From positions 1 to 64,000 of the forward strand of contig NZ_JASHIC010000026.1 of NCBI RefSeq assembly GCF_030056705.1: a stretch of 64,000 bases of DNA. The letters are read 5' to 3'. Numbering within the stretch: position 1 is the first letter of the stretch; each line of letters starts with the position of its first letter. Below the pieces are notes generated by a model. That model was not told the origin of the DNA, did no database searches, and saw nothing but the letters and a program-made list of their open reading frames with translations. The position numbers and the translations under genes were made by a program. Below, one piece after another: positions 51,999 to 60,587 of the stretch. This DNA comes from Flectobacillus longus (GTDB lineage: Bacteria > Bacteroidota > Bacteroidia > Cytophagales > Spirosomataceae).

Positions 51999-52036
51999 AT
52001 TCGAGAGTCTTTTTGAGGCTCTCGAATTTTATTTTA
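51999..52036 (+). terminator. Intrinsic terminator after susD2
   Basis: Perfect 9-bp stem ATTCGAGAG (51999-52007) / CTCTCGAAT (52019-52027) followed by TTTATTTTA. Confidence 0.8.
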
Positions 52037-52295
52037 TAGTTTCCAGTGTCTCTCGAAATACTTGCTTACGAGCTTAACTTTTACCCTGTAAAAACTTTTT
52101 ACTTATTTTTCCTCATAAAAGGGTATCAAATTCAAAAAGTGGCATCTTTTTATTGTGGACTGCTTAGAAATTGTACTAAGAGTATATGATTCATTATAAA
52201 ATCAATAATATTTCATAGATTTTTAAGAAAAAGTAGAAATACAGTCTGTGGAGAGGATGGATGTTTTTTCAAAAACTAGGTTTTTATATGAGAAT

Positions 52296-52340
52296 AATCG
52301 TTTAACTTGTATTTTACTTCCCCAAAAACTTTAAACGATT
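52296..52340. promoter_or_regulatory. Inverted repeat upstream of LacI regulator C
   Basis: AATCGTTTAA (52296-52305) and its exact reverse complement TTAAACGATT (52331-52340), 25 bases apart, ending 10 bases before the regulator's ATG. Likely a pair of half-sites or two weak operators for autoregulation. Confidence 0.5.
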
Positions 52341-52350
52341 GTGTTTGTAG

Positions 52351-53379
52351 ATGAAAAAAATGTCTATTAAAGAAGTAGCAAGTGCGCTTCAAATTTCTAC
52401 TGCTACGGTTTCATATATCCTAAATGGAAAAGCCAAAGAAAAACGAATTAGTCCTGAATTAACCAAAAAAGTAACAGCTTTTATTGAAGAAAATAACTTC
52501 AGACCTAATCATTTGGCGAAAAGTCTTCGTACAGGTAAAACGAATGTGATTGGCTTGATTGTAGAAGATATTGCCGATCCGTTTTTTGCTAGTGTTGCAG
52601 GACATATCGAAAATGTGGCTTACGAAAATGGTTACAAAATTATTTATAGCAGTACCAAAAACGACCCAAAGAAAGCCAAAGAACTTATTGACACTTTTAG
52701 AGATCGTAACGTGGACGGGTATATCATTACCCCCACAGAAGGCATTGATAAGGAAATTAAACATCTGATTGATAGTAAGTTGCCAGTGGTTTTGTTTGAT
52801 AGAAATTGCAACGATTTGGATGTTAGTTATGTGGGAATGAACAATTTTGAAAGCGCCTATCAAGCAGCGAAATACCTCATTTCTCAAGAGTATAAAAATA
52901 TCGCATTTGTGACGCTCGACTCTGTCCAGCCGCAAATGATAGACCGTTTGTTAGGCTATGAAAGAGCGATTTATGAAAACCGTTTGACTTCTTATGTCAA
53001 AAAAGTAGAGTATCGTGCCGCTAAAGAGCATTTGATTATGGCGGAAATCGAGAATATGCTAAAAACAGAACCTCATATTGATGCATTATTTTTTGCGACT
53101 AACTATCTAGCAATCACAGGAATAGAATTGCTAAATCGTATGGGTGTAAAAATAGGAGAGGAGCTAGGGATGATGGTTTTTGATGATAACGATTTGTTCC
53201 GTATTCATCAGCCTTCTATCTCGGCGATTGCTCAACCGATTCAGGAAATGTCCCAGCAATTAATTAATGACCTGTTGGAGCACATGCAAGATACTAACGA
53301 ATATGCCAATAGAATAACCGTTTTACCTGCTCATCTTATTATCAGAGATTCATCGAGCAAAATGCGCAAAAATGCTTAA
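52351..53379 (+). CDS. LacI-family transcriptional regulator C
   Basis: 342 residues. DNA-binding domain MSIKEVASALQISTATVSYI with LNGKAKEKRIS, hinge NHLAKSLRTGKTNVIGLIVE, then the effector domain (DALFFATNYLAITGIELL, GMMVFDDNDLFRIHQPSI) and LPAHLIIRDSSS at the end. A second in-frame ATG at 52360 is an equally good start. Co-oriented with the downstream GH88 to lyase genes, so it probably controls that string. The NG in TVSYILNGK is typical of the CcpA-like branch. Confidence 0.9.
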   Translation: MKKMSIKEVASALQISTATVSYILNGKAKEKRISPELTKKVTAFIEENNFRPNHLAKSLRTGKTNVIGLIVEDIADPFFASVAGHIENVAYENGYKIIYSSTKNDPKKAKELIDTFRDRNVDGYIITPTEGIDKEIKHLIDSKLPVVLFDRNCNDLDVSYVGMNNFESAYQAAKYLISQEYKNIAFVTLDSVQPQMIDRLLGYERAIYENRLTSYVKKVEYRAAKEHLIMAEIENMLKTEPHIDALFFATNYLAITGIELLNRMGVKIGEELGMMVFDDNDLFRIHQPSISAIAQPIQEMSQQLINDLLEHMQDTNEYANRITVLPAHLIIRDSSSKMRKNA

Positions 53380-53417
53380 AGGAATACTGAAGTTGTAGAT
53401 AGAAATTAATAAAACAA

Positions 53418-53463
53418 GGCTGTAAACATTATCGCTTAAGGCTTACAGCCTACAGTCCTCGAA
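53418..53463 (+). repeat. R3 repeat, copy 4 (end fragment)
   Basis: CGCTTAAGGCTTACAGCCTA with CAGTCC corresponds to the right end of R3 copy 2. It lies between LacI regulator C and GH88. Confidence 0.5.
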
Positions 53464-53517
53464 TATAGATCCCTTTTTTTAAAAGCAAGCTTAATCCTTT
53501 AAGCTTGTGAATTTACT

Positions 53518-54705
53518 ATGAAAAAAATACTTACTACTTGCTTATTTATTTGTTTAGTTTGGTCGGTCCATGCACAATTTAACCCTCAAAAAGAGATTGA
53601 CTATTGTGCCAAACAAGCTCTTAAAACAATCAACTCTTTACCACCCGATGGTCAAGGGAGCAATATTCCAAGAAGTATCGATAAGGATAAAACAGCTTGG
53701 CGTTTAGTCGATTACAAAGATTGGTGCAGTGGTTTTTGGTCTGGTGCTTTGTGGTATTTGTACGAGGGAACCAAGAATCCTGTCTTTAAAGTACAAGCAG
53801 AAAGATTCGATAAACAACTAAAACCTCTATCCCAAGAAAAGGCCTACGATCACGACCTTGGGTTTCAGATTTTTTGTAGTTATGGTAATGGTTATCGATT
53901 GACCAATAACCCCTCTTATAAAAACGTGATTTTAGCCACTGCTGATACATTGGCAACGCTTTATAACCCCAAAGTAGGGACGATATTGTCATGGCCAAGA
54001 GAAGTGAAAAAGTTTGGTGCGCATAATACCATCATCGACAATGTGATTAACCTAGAGTTGTTGTTTTGGGCTGCTAAAAATGGTAAGAATAAAAATCTGT
54101 ATAAGATAGCCGAGCAACATGCGCTAACTACGATGAAAAATCATTTTAGAGACGATTATACCTCTTATCATGTGGTGTTGTATGACACTTTAACAGGACA
54201 GAAAATCAAAGGAATAACGCATCAGGGATACGCTGATAACACGATGTGGGCTAGAGGTCAGTCATGGGCAATTTATGGTTTTACGATGTGTTATCGTTTT
54301 ACAAAAAATCCTCAATTTTTGGATTTTGCACAGAAAGTGACGGATGTGTATTTGAAAAATTTACCCGATGATTCCTTGATTCCTTACTGGGATTTCAATA
54401 CGCCAGAAATTCCAAATACAACTAGAGATGCCTCCGCTGCTGCTGTGACAGCATCTGCTTTATTTGAATTGTCAAATTATGTAAAAAATCCAAAAACAAA
54501 AGCGCGATATATCAGCAAAGCAAAGAAAATGTTAGAAAGTCTTTCTTCGTCAGTGTATCAGAGTCGAGAGATAAATGATGCCTTTTTGTTGCATTCGACA
54601 GGAAATCGCCCTATCAATGGCGAAGTAGATGCCTCGATTATTTATGGAGATTATTATTATATCGAAGCATTGTTGAAATACAAGAAATTGCTCAAAATGA
54701 AATAA
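53518..54705 (+). CDS. GH88 unsaturated glucuronyl hydrolase
   Basis: 395 residues with signal peptide (MKKILTTCLFICLVWSVHA). An (alpha/alpha)6 barrel. Key acids are D113 (KAYDHDLGFQ) and D174 (TIIDNVINLE). Their spacing of 61 residues equals D88/D149 of the Bacillus unsaturated glucuronyl hydrolase. Also GYADNTMWARGQSWAIYGF, a GH88 signature. It removes 4,5-unsaturated glucuronic acid from the ends of oligosaccharides made by a polysaccharide lyase, consistent with the heparinase-type lyase at 60588. Confidence 0.92.
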   Translation: MKKILTTCLFICLVWSVHAQFNPQKEIDYCAKQALKTINSLPPDGQGSNIPRSIDKDKTAWRLVDYKDWCSGFWSGALWYLYEGTKNPVFKVQAERFDKQLKPLSQEKAYDHDLGFQIFCSYGNGYRLTNNPSYKNVILATADTLATLYNPKVGTILSWPREVKKFGAHNTIIDNVINLELLFWAAKNGKNKNLYKIAEQHALTTMKNHFRDDYTSYHVVLYDTLTGQKIKGITHQGYADNTMWARGQSWAIYGFTMCYRFTKNPQFLDFAQKVTDVYLKNLPDDSLIPYWDFNTPEIPNTTRDASAAAVTASALFELSNYVKNPKTKARYISKAKKMLESLSSSVYQSREINDAFLLHSTGNRPINGEVDASIIYGDYYYIEALLKYKKLLKMK

Positions 54706-54775
54706 CACATTTGGTCATATCAACCATCTTAAATTAGTTCAACTCTAAATGTTTAGTATTTAACACAATTTCACA

Positions 54776-56674
54776 ATGAAAAATCTTATGCTTATTCTTT
54801 GGATGATACTTTGTAATGGAGCTGCTTTTGCCCAGAAAGGACTCATTCCAGAAACGCTACAAACCGTTAAATCGCCAGACGGAAATTTGGTATGCCAACT
54901 TTATCAAAAATTAGATAAAAAAGGACATAAAGCCATTTTCTATACCTTGACCTATAAAAATTCGCCAATCATTTTGGAGTCAGAGCTTGACATTCAGTTA
55001 GACAATCATTTGTCTGAACTAGCCATGGCCTTAAAAGTTGATAAAACTACCAAATGGTGTGAGGATTTGGAATTTCTCAAAGCGAGTACATCGGAAGTAG
55101 ATTCAGTTTGGAAACCTTTGTATGGTGAACGTTCTGTTATAAAAAATCGCTATTCATCAGCTACGCTCTCTTTTCAAAAGAGTAGTAATCATGATTATAA
55201 AATGGATATTCAGGTGAGATTGTATAACGAAGGTTTGGCTTTTCGCTATTATTTTCTTGAAAATCCCAAAGGTTCTTATTATCAAATTACTGCTGAGAAT
55301 ACAGAGTTTACTTTACCTACAGGAACAACTGCTTTTTATACACAATGGGCACAAGGTAAATATCAAGAACTTCCTTTAAAAGATTGGGTTGATTCGGGAG
55401 AAAGACCAATGCCATTAAGACTTGCAAATGGTTTGTGGGCGTGTTTGGCAGAAGCCGAAATGGTTAATTATGCACGTGGTAAATTTACGTTGAGCAAAAC
55501 CAAGAAAAATACAATTCAAACAAGTTTGTATGGAGGAGTAGATGCTATTACCTATTTTGGTACACCTTGGCGGGTTATCATGGTAGCGAAATCGGAAGGA
55601 CAACTCATTGAAAATAATGATATTCTTTTGAACCTAAATCCTGCCAATAAAATTGCCAAAACAGATTGGATTAAGCCAGGGAAAATTATTCGTGAAATGA
55701 CCCTAACTACACAAGGTGCCAAAGATGCGATTGATTTTGCAGCCAAAAATAACCTTCAATATATTCTTTTCGATTGGAAATGGTATGGACCAGCATTGAC
55801 TTGGGATACTGATGCGTCTAAAGTGGTAGCACCAATAGATATGCCTGCTGTAGTGGAATACGGAAAGCAAAAGGGTGTGGGTATTTGGTTGTATGTAAAT
55901 CTTCAATCTTTGGTTAAACAAGCTGATGAGATTTTCCCACTTTACAAAAAATGGGGTATCAAAGGAATCAAGTTTGGTTTTGTACAAGTTGGCTCTCAAC
56001 ATTGGACAAATTGGGTTGAGGAGGCTATCAAGAAATGTGCAGCCAATGACTTAATGGTAAATATACACGACGATTGGCGTCCAACGGGTGAAATGCGAAC
56101 CTATCCCAACCTCATGACTGCCGAGGGTATAAGAGGAAACGAAGAAATGCCTGATGCAACACATAATGTCACGTTACCATTTACCAGATATATAGGTGGC
56201 GCTGCTGACTATACGATTTGTTATTTTACCAATAGAATTAAAACTACTCATACACATCAGTTAGCGATGGCGGCCGTGTATTATAGTCCGATTCAGACCT
56301 TGTTTTGGTACGACAAACCATCTCAAAGTAAAGATGAATCAGAACTAGAATTTTGGCAAAAAATTCCAACCACTTGGGATGAAACAAAAGTGGTAAATGG
56401 TAAAATTGGCGAATATGTCACTATCGCACGTAAATCAGGGAATGACTGGTTTTTGGGATGTATGACCAATAACGATGCACGCAAGCTGACGATAGACTTT
56501 AGTTTTTTAACAACGGGTAAAAAGTATAAGGCTCATTTGTACTACGATGATCCAAGCGTAAATACTGCCACCAAAGTAGGGATGAAAACTATTAACGTGG
56601 ATTATACAAGTAAGTTGGATGTAGATTTGTTGGCATCAGGCGGATACGCCATTTGGTTTGAGGAGGAAAAATAG
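54776..56674 (+). CDS. GH97-family glycoside hydrolase, atypical active site
   Basis: 632 residues with signal peptide (ending near AAFAQ). N-terminal beta-sandwich (30-270), TIM barrel (FDWKWYGPALTWDT, GIWLYVNLQSLV, IHDDWRPTGEMRTYPNLM, EGIRGNEEMPDATHN) and a C-terminal beta domain (WFLGCMTNNDARKLTIDF). In retaining GH97 enzymes the nucleophile Asp lies in GxKxDF; here the segment reads GIKFGFVQVG with G401 at that place. The inverting enzymes use glutamates; here E450 and E456 remain, while the HE-type motif is HDD. So the catalytic setup fits neither characterised type exactly. GH97 enzymes usually cleave alpha-galactosides or alpha-glucosides; the substrate here is open. Confidence 0.88.
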   Translation: MKNLMLILWMILCNGAAFAQKGLIPETLQTVKSPDGNLVCQLYQKLDKKGHKAIFYTLTYKNSPIILESELDIQLDNHLSELAMALKVDKTTKWCEDLEFLKASTSEVDSVWKPLYGERSVIKNRYSSATLSFQKSSNHDYKMDIQVRLYNEGLAFRYYFLENPKGSYYQITAENTEFTLPTGTTAFYTQWAQGKYQELPLKDWVDSGERPMPLRLANGLWACLAEAEMVNYARGKFTLSKTKKNTIQTSLYGGVDAITYFGTPWRVIMVAKSEGQLIENNDILLNLNPANKIAKTDWIKPGKIIREMTLTTQGAKDAIDFAAKNNLQYILFDWKWYGPALTWDTDASKVVAPIDMPAVVEYGKQKGVGIWLYVNLQSLVKQADEIFPLYKKWGIKGIKFGFVQVGSQHWTNWVEEAIKKCAANDLMVNIHDDWRPTGEMRTYPNLMTAEGIRGNEEMPDATHNVTLPFTRYIGGAADYTICYFTNRIKTTHTHQLAMAAVYYSPIQTLFWYDKPSQSKDESELEFWQKIPTTWDETKVVNGKIGEYVTIARKSGNDWFLGCMTNNDARKLTIDFSFLTTGKKYKAHLYYDDPSVNTATKVGMKTINVDYTSKLDVDLLASGGYAIWFEEEK

Positions 56675-56694
56675 TAAAGAGAAACATGGTAATT

Positions 56695-57540
56695 ATGAAA
56701 CATATAGGAGTTGATATTGGGGGCTCGCATATTACGGCTGCTCAAGTGGATTTGAATGCGGGAAAAGTTATTCCCTCTACAGTTGTCAGAGCAAAGGTGT
56801 ATCCTCATGGTAATGCCGAGGAGATTTTGGGTACATGGGCAAAAACTATTGCTGAGGCTTGTGGAGAAGTGATAGATTGTCAATTGGGTATTGCCATGCC
56901 TGGACCTTTTGATTATTTAACGGGTATTTGCTTAATGAAAAATGTCAATAAATATGAAGCATTATATGGACTCAATATCAAGCAAGAACTCTCAGAAAGG
57001 TTGGGGATTGATACCCAAAATATTGTTTTTCGGAATGACTCAGAAGCCTTTTTGGCAGGCGAAATGCGTTTTGGTGCTGGCAAAGGCTTAGTACGTGGTA
57101 TAGGTATTACGCTTGGTACTGGACTTGGAACCTCGATTTATCAGAATTGCGAAGCACAGGATATGGCTTTAGGAATTAATTATCCAATGCTAGAAGGGGT
57201 AGCCGAAGATTACATTTCAACTCGCTGGTTTGTAGATACATATCGCTTGAAAACTCAGAGCTCAATTGAAGGTGTAAAGCAGTTGGTACAATTATATCCT
57301 ACAGACGTAATTGCTCGTGAGTTATTTGAAGATTTTGGTCAAAATTTGTCCTCTTTTATTCGAGGATTTATCAAACAATTTGAGCCAGAAGTCATTATTA
57401 TCGGAGGAAATATTGCTCAGGCTTCTGAGAAGTTTTTCCCAACAATCATTCAACAATTATCAGCTAACCCAACTATTCAACTACGAAAAGCCATTCTAAA
57501 CGAAGAAGCATCACTTTTAGGTGCCCTTAGTCATAAGTGA
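56695..57540 (+). CDS. ROK-family sugar kinase
   Basis: 281 residues from ATG 56695 (MKHIGVDIGGSHITAAQVDL); ATG 56686 is also possible. ATP-binding DIGGSH, substrate segment FRNDSEAFLAGEMRFGAGK, GITLGTGLGTSI and EVIIIGGNIAQASEKF. The zinc motif CxCGxxGCxE of many ROK proteins is absent, and there is no helix-turn-helix, so it is an enzyme and not a regulator. It likely phosphorylates a hexose freed by GH97 or another enzyme here. It lies between GH97 and the permease, so it acts on the imported monosaccharide. Confidence 0.85.
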   Translation: MKHIGVDIGGSHITAAQVDLNAGKVIPSTVVRAKVYPHGNAEEILGTWAKTIAEACGEVIDCQLGIAMPGPFDYLTGICLMKNVNKYEALYGLNIKQELSERLGIDTQNIVFRNDSEAFLAGEMRFGAGKGLVRGIGITLGTGLGTSIYQNCEAQDMALGINYPMLEGVAEDYISTRWFVDTYRLKTQSSIEGVKQLVQLYPTDVIARELFEDFGQNLSSFIRGFIKQFEPEVIIIGGNIAQASEKFFPTIIQQLSANPTIQLRKAILNEEASLLGALSHK

Positions 57541-57598
57541 TTAATGAATTAATCAAAGATTATTGCTATCGGTTTCTATCCTAAAGCTTTCCTAAATC

Positions 57599-58813
57599 AT
57601 GTCCAAAATTAAAGCCTCTTTAACGGAGCGAAGGTATTTAGTTACTTTCGCTTTCGTTACCTCATTGTTTATGCTCTGGGGAATCGCACACGCCATGAGC
57701 GATGTGTTAAACAAACATTTTCAAAATGTACTTCAAGTAAGCAAAGCCCAATCGGGGCTCATTCAATTATCTGTTTTTGGGGCGTATGCGATCATGAGTA
57801 TTCCTGCGGGACTATTCATGAAGCGATTTGGGTATAGAGCAGGTATCTTATTTGGCTTGGGCTTATTTGCATCGGGTACTTTTTTGTTTGTACCTGCTGC
57901 CAATGCCGAATCTTTCAATATGTTTCGTTTGGCCTTGTTTGTGCTTGGCTGTGGTATGGCAACACTCGAAACGGTGGCACACCCTCTGGCTGCTTTACTT
58001 GGTGCACAAGAAACCTCAGACCAACGACTTAACTTTTCACAATCTTTCAATGCCCTCGGAACCATTATTGGTCCTGCTATAGGCTCATTCTTTTTGCTAC
58101 GTGCTGGTAACCAAGAGCATAGTGACTTAAGTTCAGTCAAAACACTTTATGTATCTATTGGCATCGCTATTTCCATAATTGCTGTGTTATTTTCTTTGAT
58201 ACAAATACCTCATTTATCGGTTGAGCATCATGCCGAAATGGGAGAAAATAGCCCTATTGATAAGCCCCTTTGGCAACAATCACATTTTGTTTGGGCAGTA
58301 ATAGCACAATTTTTTAACGTGGCAGCACAAGCAGGAACATGGTCATTTTTTATCAATTATGGTCACGAAATAATGGGTTTTAGTGACGAACAGGCAGCTA
58401 ATTACATGATTATCTTCATGACAATGATGGCTTTAGGGCGTTTTGCAGGGACTTTCTTGATGAAGTTTATAGCTCCCAACAAGTTATTAGGATTCTTCGC
58501 TACAGGCAGTATTCTTTCTTGTTTGGTCGTGGCACAAGCTTGGGGATGGGTCTCGTATAGCGCTTTAATGCTCATCAATTTTTTCTTTAGCATCATGTTC
58601 CCAACCATCTTTAGTTTGGGACTAAAGAGTTTGGGTAAGCATACACAACAAGGAGCATCATTTATTTCGATGGGCGTAGTGGGTGGGGCTTTTTTTCCCT
58701 TAATGATGGGTTTGGTAGCAAATCACAATGTAGCCAAAGCCTATTATCTCCCTATAATCTGTTATCTGATGATTGCCATTTTTGCATTTAGGTTATATAA
58801 AATAAAAAAATAG
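57599..58813 (+). CDS. FucP-family sugar:proton symporter (MFS)
   Basis: 404 residues, 12 membrane segments. The FucP-type acids appear to be kept: Asp in HAMSDVLNKHF (TM1) and Glu in GMATLETVAHPL (TM4). It is an inner-membrane importer of a monosaccharide such as fucose, glucose, galactose or a related hexose. It follows the ROK kinase by 58 bases, a frequent permease/kinase pair in glycan loci. It ends at a long hairpin terminator. Confidence 0.9.
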   Translation: MSKIKASLTERRYLVTFAFVTSLFMLWGIAHAMSDVLNKHFQNVLQVSKAQSGLIQLSVFGAYAIMSIPAGLFMKRFGYRAGILFGLGLFASGTFLFVPAANAESFNMFRLALFVLGCGMATLETVAHPLAALLGAQETSDQRLNFSQSFNALGTIIGPAIGSFFLLRAGNQEHSDLSSVKTLYVSIGIAISIIAVLFSLIQIPHLSVEHHAEMGENSPIDKPLWQQSHFVWAVIAQFFNVAAQAGTWSFFINYGHEIMGFSDEQAANYMIIFMTMMALGRFAGTFLMKFIAPNKLLGFFATGSILSCLVVAQAWGWVSYSALMLINFFFSIMFPTIFSLGLKSLGKHTQQGASFISMGVVGGAFFPLMMGLVANHNVAKAYYLPIICYLMIAIFAFRLYKIKK

Positions 58814-58816
58814 TAC

Positions 58817-58884
58817 AAAAAGGGTATTCGTGATACATTTCGTTCTCCTCTATAAAACGGAGTGGTATCAAGGATACCTTTTTT
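58817..58884 (+). terminator. Long hairpin terminator after the FucP-type gene
   Basis: AAAAAGGGTAT ... ATACCTTTTTT outer arms (one mismatch), with further pairing of GATAC/GTATC and CGTT/AACG inside, ending in a T-tract. It lies just before the GH43 start at 58903, so GH43 and lyase may be read through at reduced level. Confidence 0.65.
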
Positions 58885-58902
58885 CGTAGCTGTAATAAAT
58901 GT

Positions 58903-60552
58903 ATGATTTCTAAAAAGCTAATAAATACACTCTCCAACTGTTTTGTTTGGGCGAGCATAATGTTTTGTGCCGAATCTATAAAGGCGCAAACACCTTTTGT
59001 TTCTAAGGTTTGGGTTGCCGACAATGGCGATGGAACTTACAAAAATCCAGTCCTTCATGCCGATTATTCTGACCCCGATGCCATTCGGGTGGGCAATTAC
59101 TACTATTTAGTGGCTTCGTCTTTCGAAAATATCCCTGGCTTACCTATACTTCGTTCGAGCGATTTGGTCAATTGGCGTATTGTTGGAAATGCCTTAACGG
59201 TACAAAATCCTAAAGAAATTTTCAATACTCCTCAACATGGCAAAGGTGTTTGGGCACCAGCGATTCGCTTTCACAAAGGAGAATACTTGATTTATTATCC
59301 TGACCCAGATTTTGGGATTTTTGTAATACGTGCCAAAAATCTTGCTGGTTCTTGGTCAACACCTGTGTTGGTCGAAGCAGGTAAGGGTTTGATTGACCCT
59401 TGTCCTTTTTGGGATGAAGATGGAAAGGCTTATTTGATTCATGGTTTTGCAGGAAGTCGGGCTGGTATCAAAAGTTTTTTAGTACTGAAATCGCTCAATG
59501 CCGACGGGACAAAAGTGTTGGATGCGGGCAAAATTATCATTGATGGACATGAAACTGACCCTACTTTAGAGGGACCCAAATTGTACAAACGCAAAGGATA
59601 TTTCTATGTGTTTGCGCCTGCTGGTGGAGTGGCTACGGGTTGGCAATTGGTGTTTCGTTCCAAAAATATTTATGGTCCTTATGAAAGAAAAGTTGTGATG
59701 GATCAAGGAAAAACGGCAATCAATGGCCCTCATCAAGGTGCTTGGGTTACGACACCTTCTGGCGAAGATTGGTTTTTACATTTTCAAGACAAAGGGGTGT
59801 TTGGTCGTGTGGTGCATCTTCAACCTATGTCGTTCAAAAATGATTGGCCAGTGATTGGTATTGACCCCGATCAAGATGGGAAAGGTGAGCCTGTATTGAC
59901 TTATAAAAAGCCTAAAAGTGTCATCCCTTCGGTCATAGAAACACCTCAAGATTCTGATGAATTCAATACGCTTGATTTGGGTTTACAATGGCAGTGGAAT
60001 GCCAATCCCAAACCTACATGGTCATTCGTATATCCAAGTAAAGGGGTTTTGAGACTATTTTCTGATAAAATTCCCTCGAACGAAAACCTATGGTGGACTC
60101 CAAATGTACTGCTTCAGAAATTCCCAGCGCCAGCTTTTACTGTTACCACCAAATTGCAATTTACACCTTGTGAAAGGTTAATTAATGAGAAAGTAGGCTT
60201 GACCATTTTAGGGTTTAGCTACGCCAATATTGCCCTAAAATCGGCAAAAGATGGGGTTTGGTTAACTTACACAACTTGCAAAGATGCTGATAATCATAAG
60301 CTCGAAACTGAAACTAAAATAAAACAAATCGACTCTAAACAAGCGATTTATTTTCGGGTAAAAGTACAAGAAGGAGGAATTTGCAAATTTAGTTATAGTA
60401 TTGATAATAAATATTTTACAGAGATAGGAGAGGCATTTCAGGCGGAGGTTGGTCGATGGATAGGCGCAAAATTTGGACTTTTTGCTACCCGTGAAGATAC
60501 CATCAACGATTCAGGCTATGCCGATTTTGATTGGGTGAGAGTTGAGAAATAA
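58903..60552 (+). CDS. Secreted GH43 glycoside hydrolase with C-terminal beta-sandwich
   Basis: 549 residues with signal peptide (ending near SIKAQ). Catalytic residues: D57 (YSDPDAIRVG), D165 (LIDPCPFWDEDG) and E223 (TLEGPKLYKRKGYFY). Propeller about 45-335; C-terminal concanavalin-like domain from DEFNTLDLGLQWQWN to GYADFDWVRVE. Same architecture as the GH43 at 42462 but clearly different in sequence, with better conserved GH43 motifs. It probably acts as beta-xylosidase or alpha-arabinofuranosidase on side chains; similar to GH43_12 as I recall. Confidence 0.9.
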   Translation: MISKKLINTLSNCFVWASIMFCAESIKAQTPFVSKVWVADNGDGTYKNPVLHADYSDPDAIRVGNYYYLVASSFENIPGLPILRSSDLVNWRIVGNALTVQNPKEIFNTPQHGKGVWAPAIRFHKGEYLIYYPDPDFGIFVIRAKNLAGSWSTPVLVEAGKGLIDPCPFWDEDGKAYLIHGFAGSRAGIKSFLVLKSLNADGTKVLDAGKIIIDGHETDPTLEGPKLYKRKGYFYVFAPAGGVATGWQLVFRSKNIYGPYERKVVMDQGKTAINGPHQGAWVTTPSGEDWFLHFQDKGVFGRVVHLQPMSFKNDWPVIGIDPDQDGKGEPVLTYKKPKSVIPSVIETPQDSDEFNTLDLGLQWQWNANPKPTWSFVYPSKGVLRLFSDKIPSNENLWWTPNVLLQKFPAPAFTVTTKLQFTPCERLINEKVGLTILGFSYANIALKSAKDGVWLTYTTCKDADNHKLETETKIKQIDSKQAIYFRVKVQEGGICKFSYSIDNKYFTEIGEAFQAEVGRWIGAKFGLFATREDTINDSGYADFDWVRVEK

Positions 60553-60587
60553 TATACTTGTAAAACATTTTCTTAAAGCACTTTCTT

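Larger units (their letters stand above)
51874..52350 (+). other. Intergenic region between SusD2 and LacI regulator C
   Basis: Contains the SusD2 terminator, then AT-rich sequence with no supported gene, then an inverted repeat just before the regulator gene (both listed separately). Confidence 0.4.
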
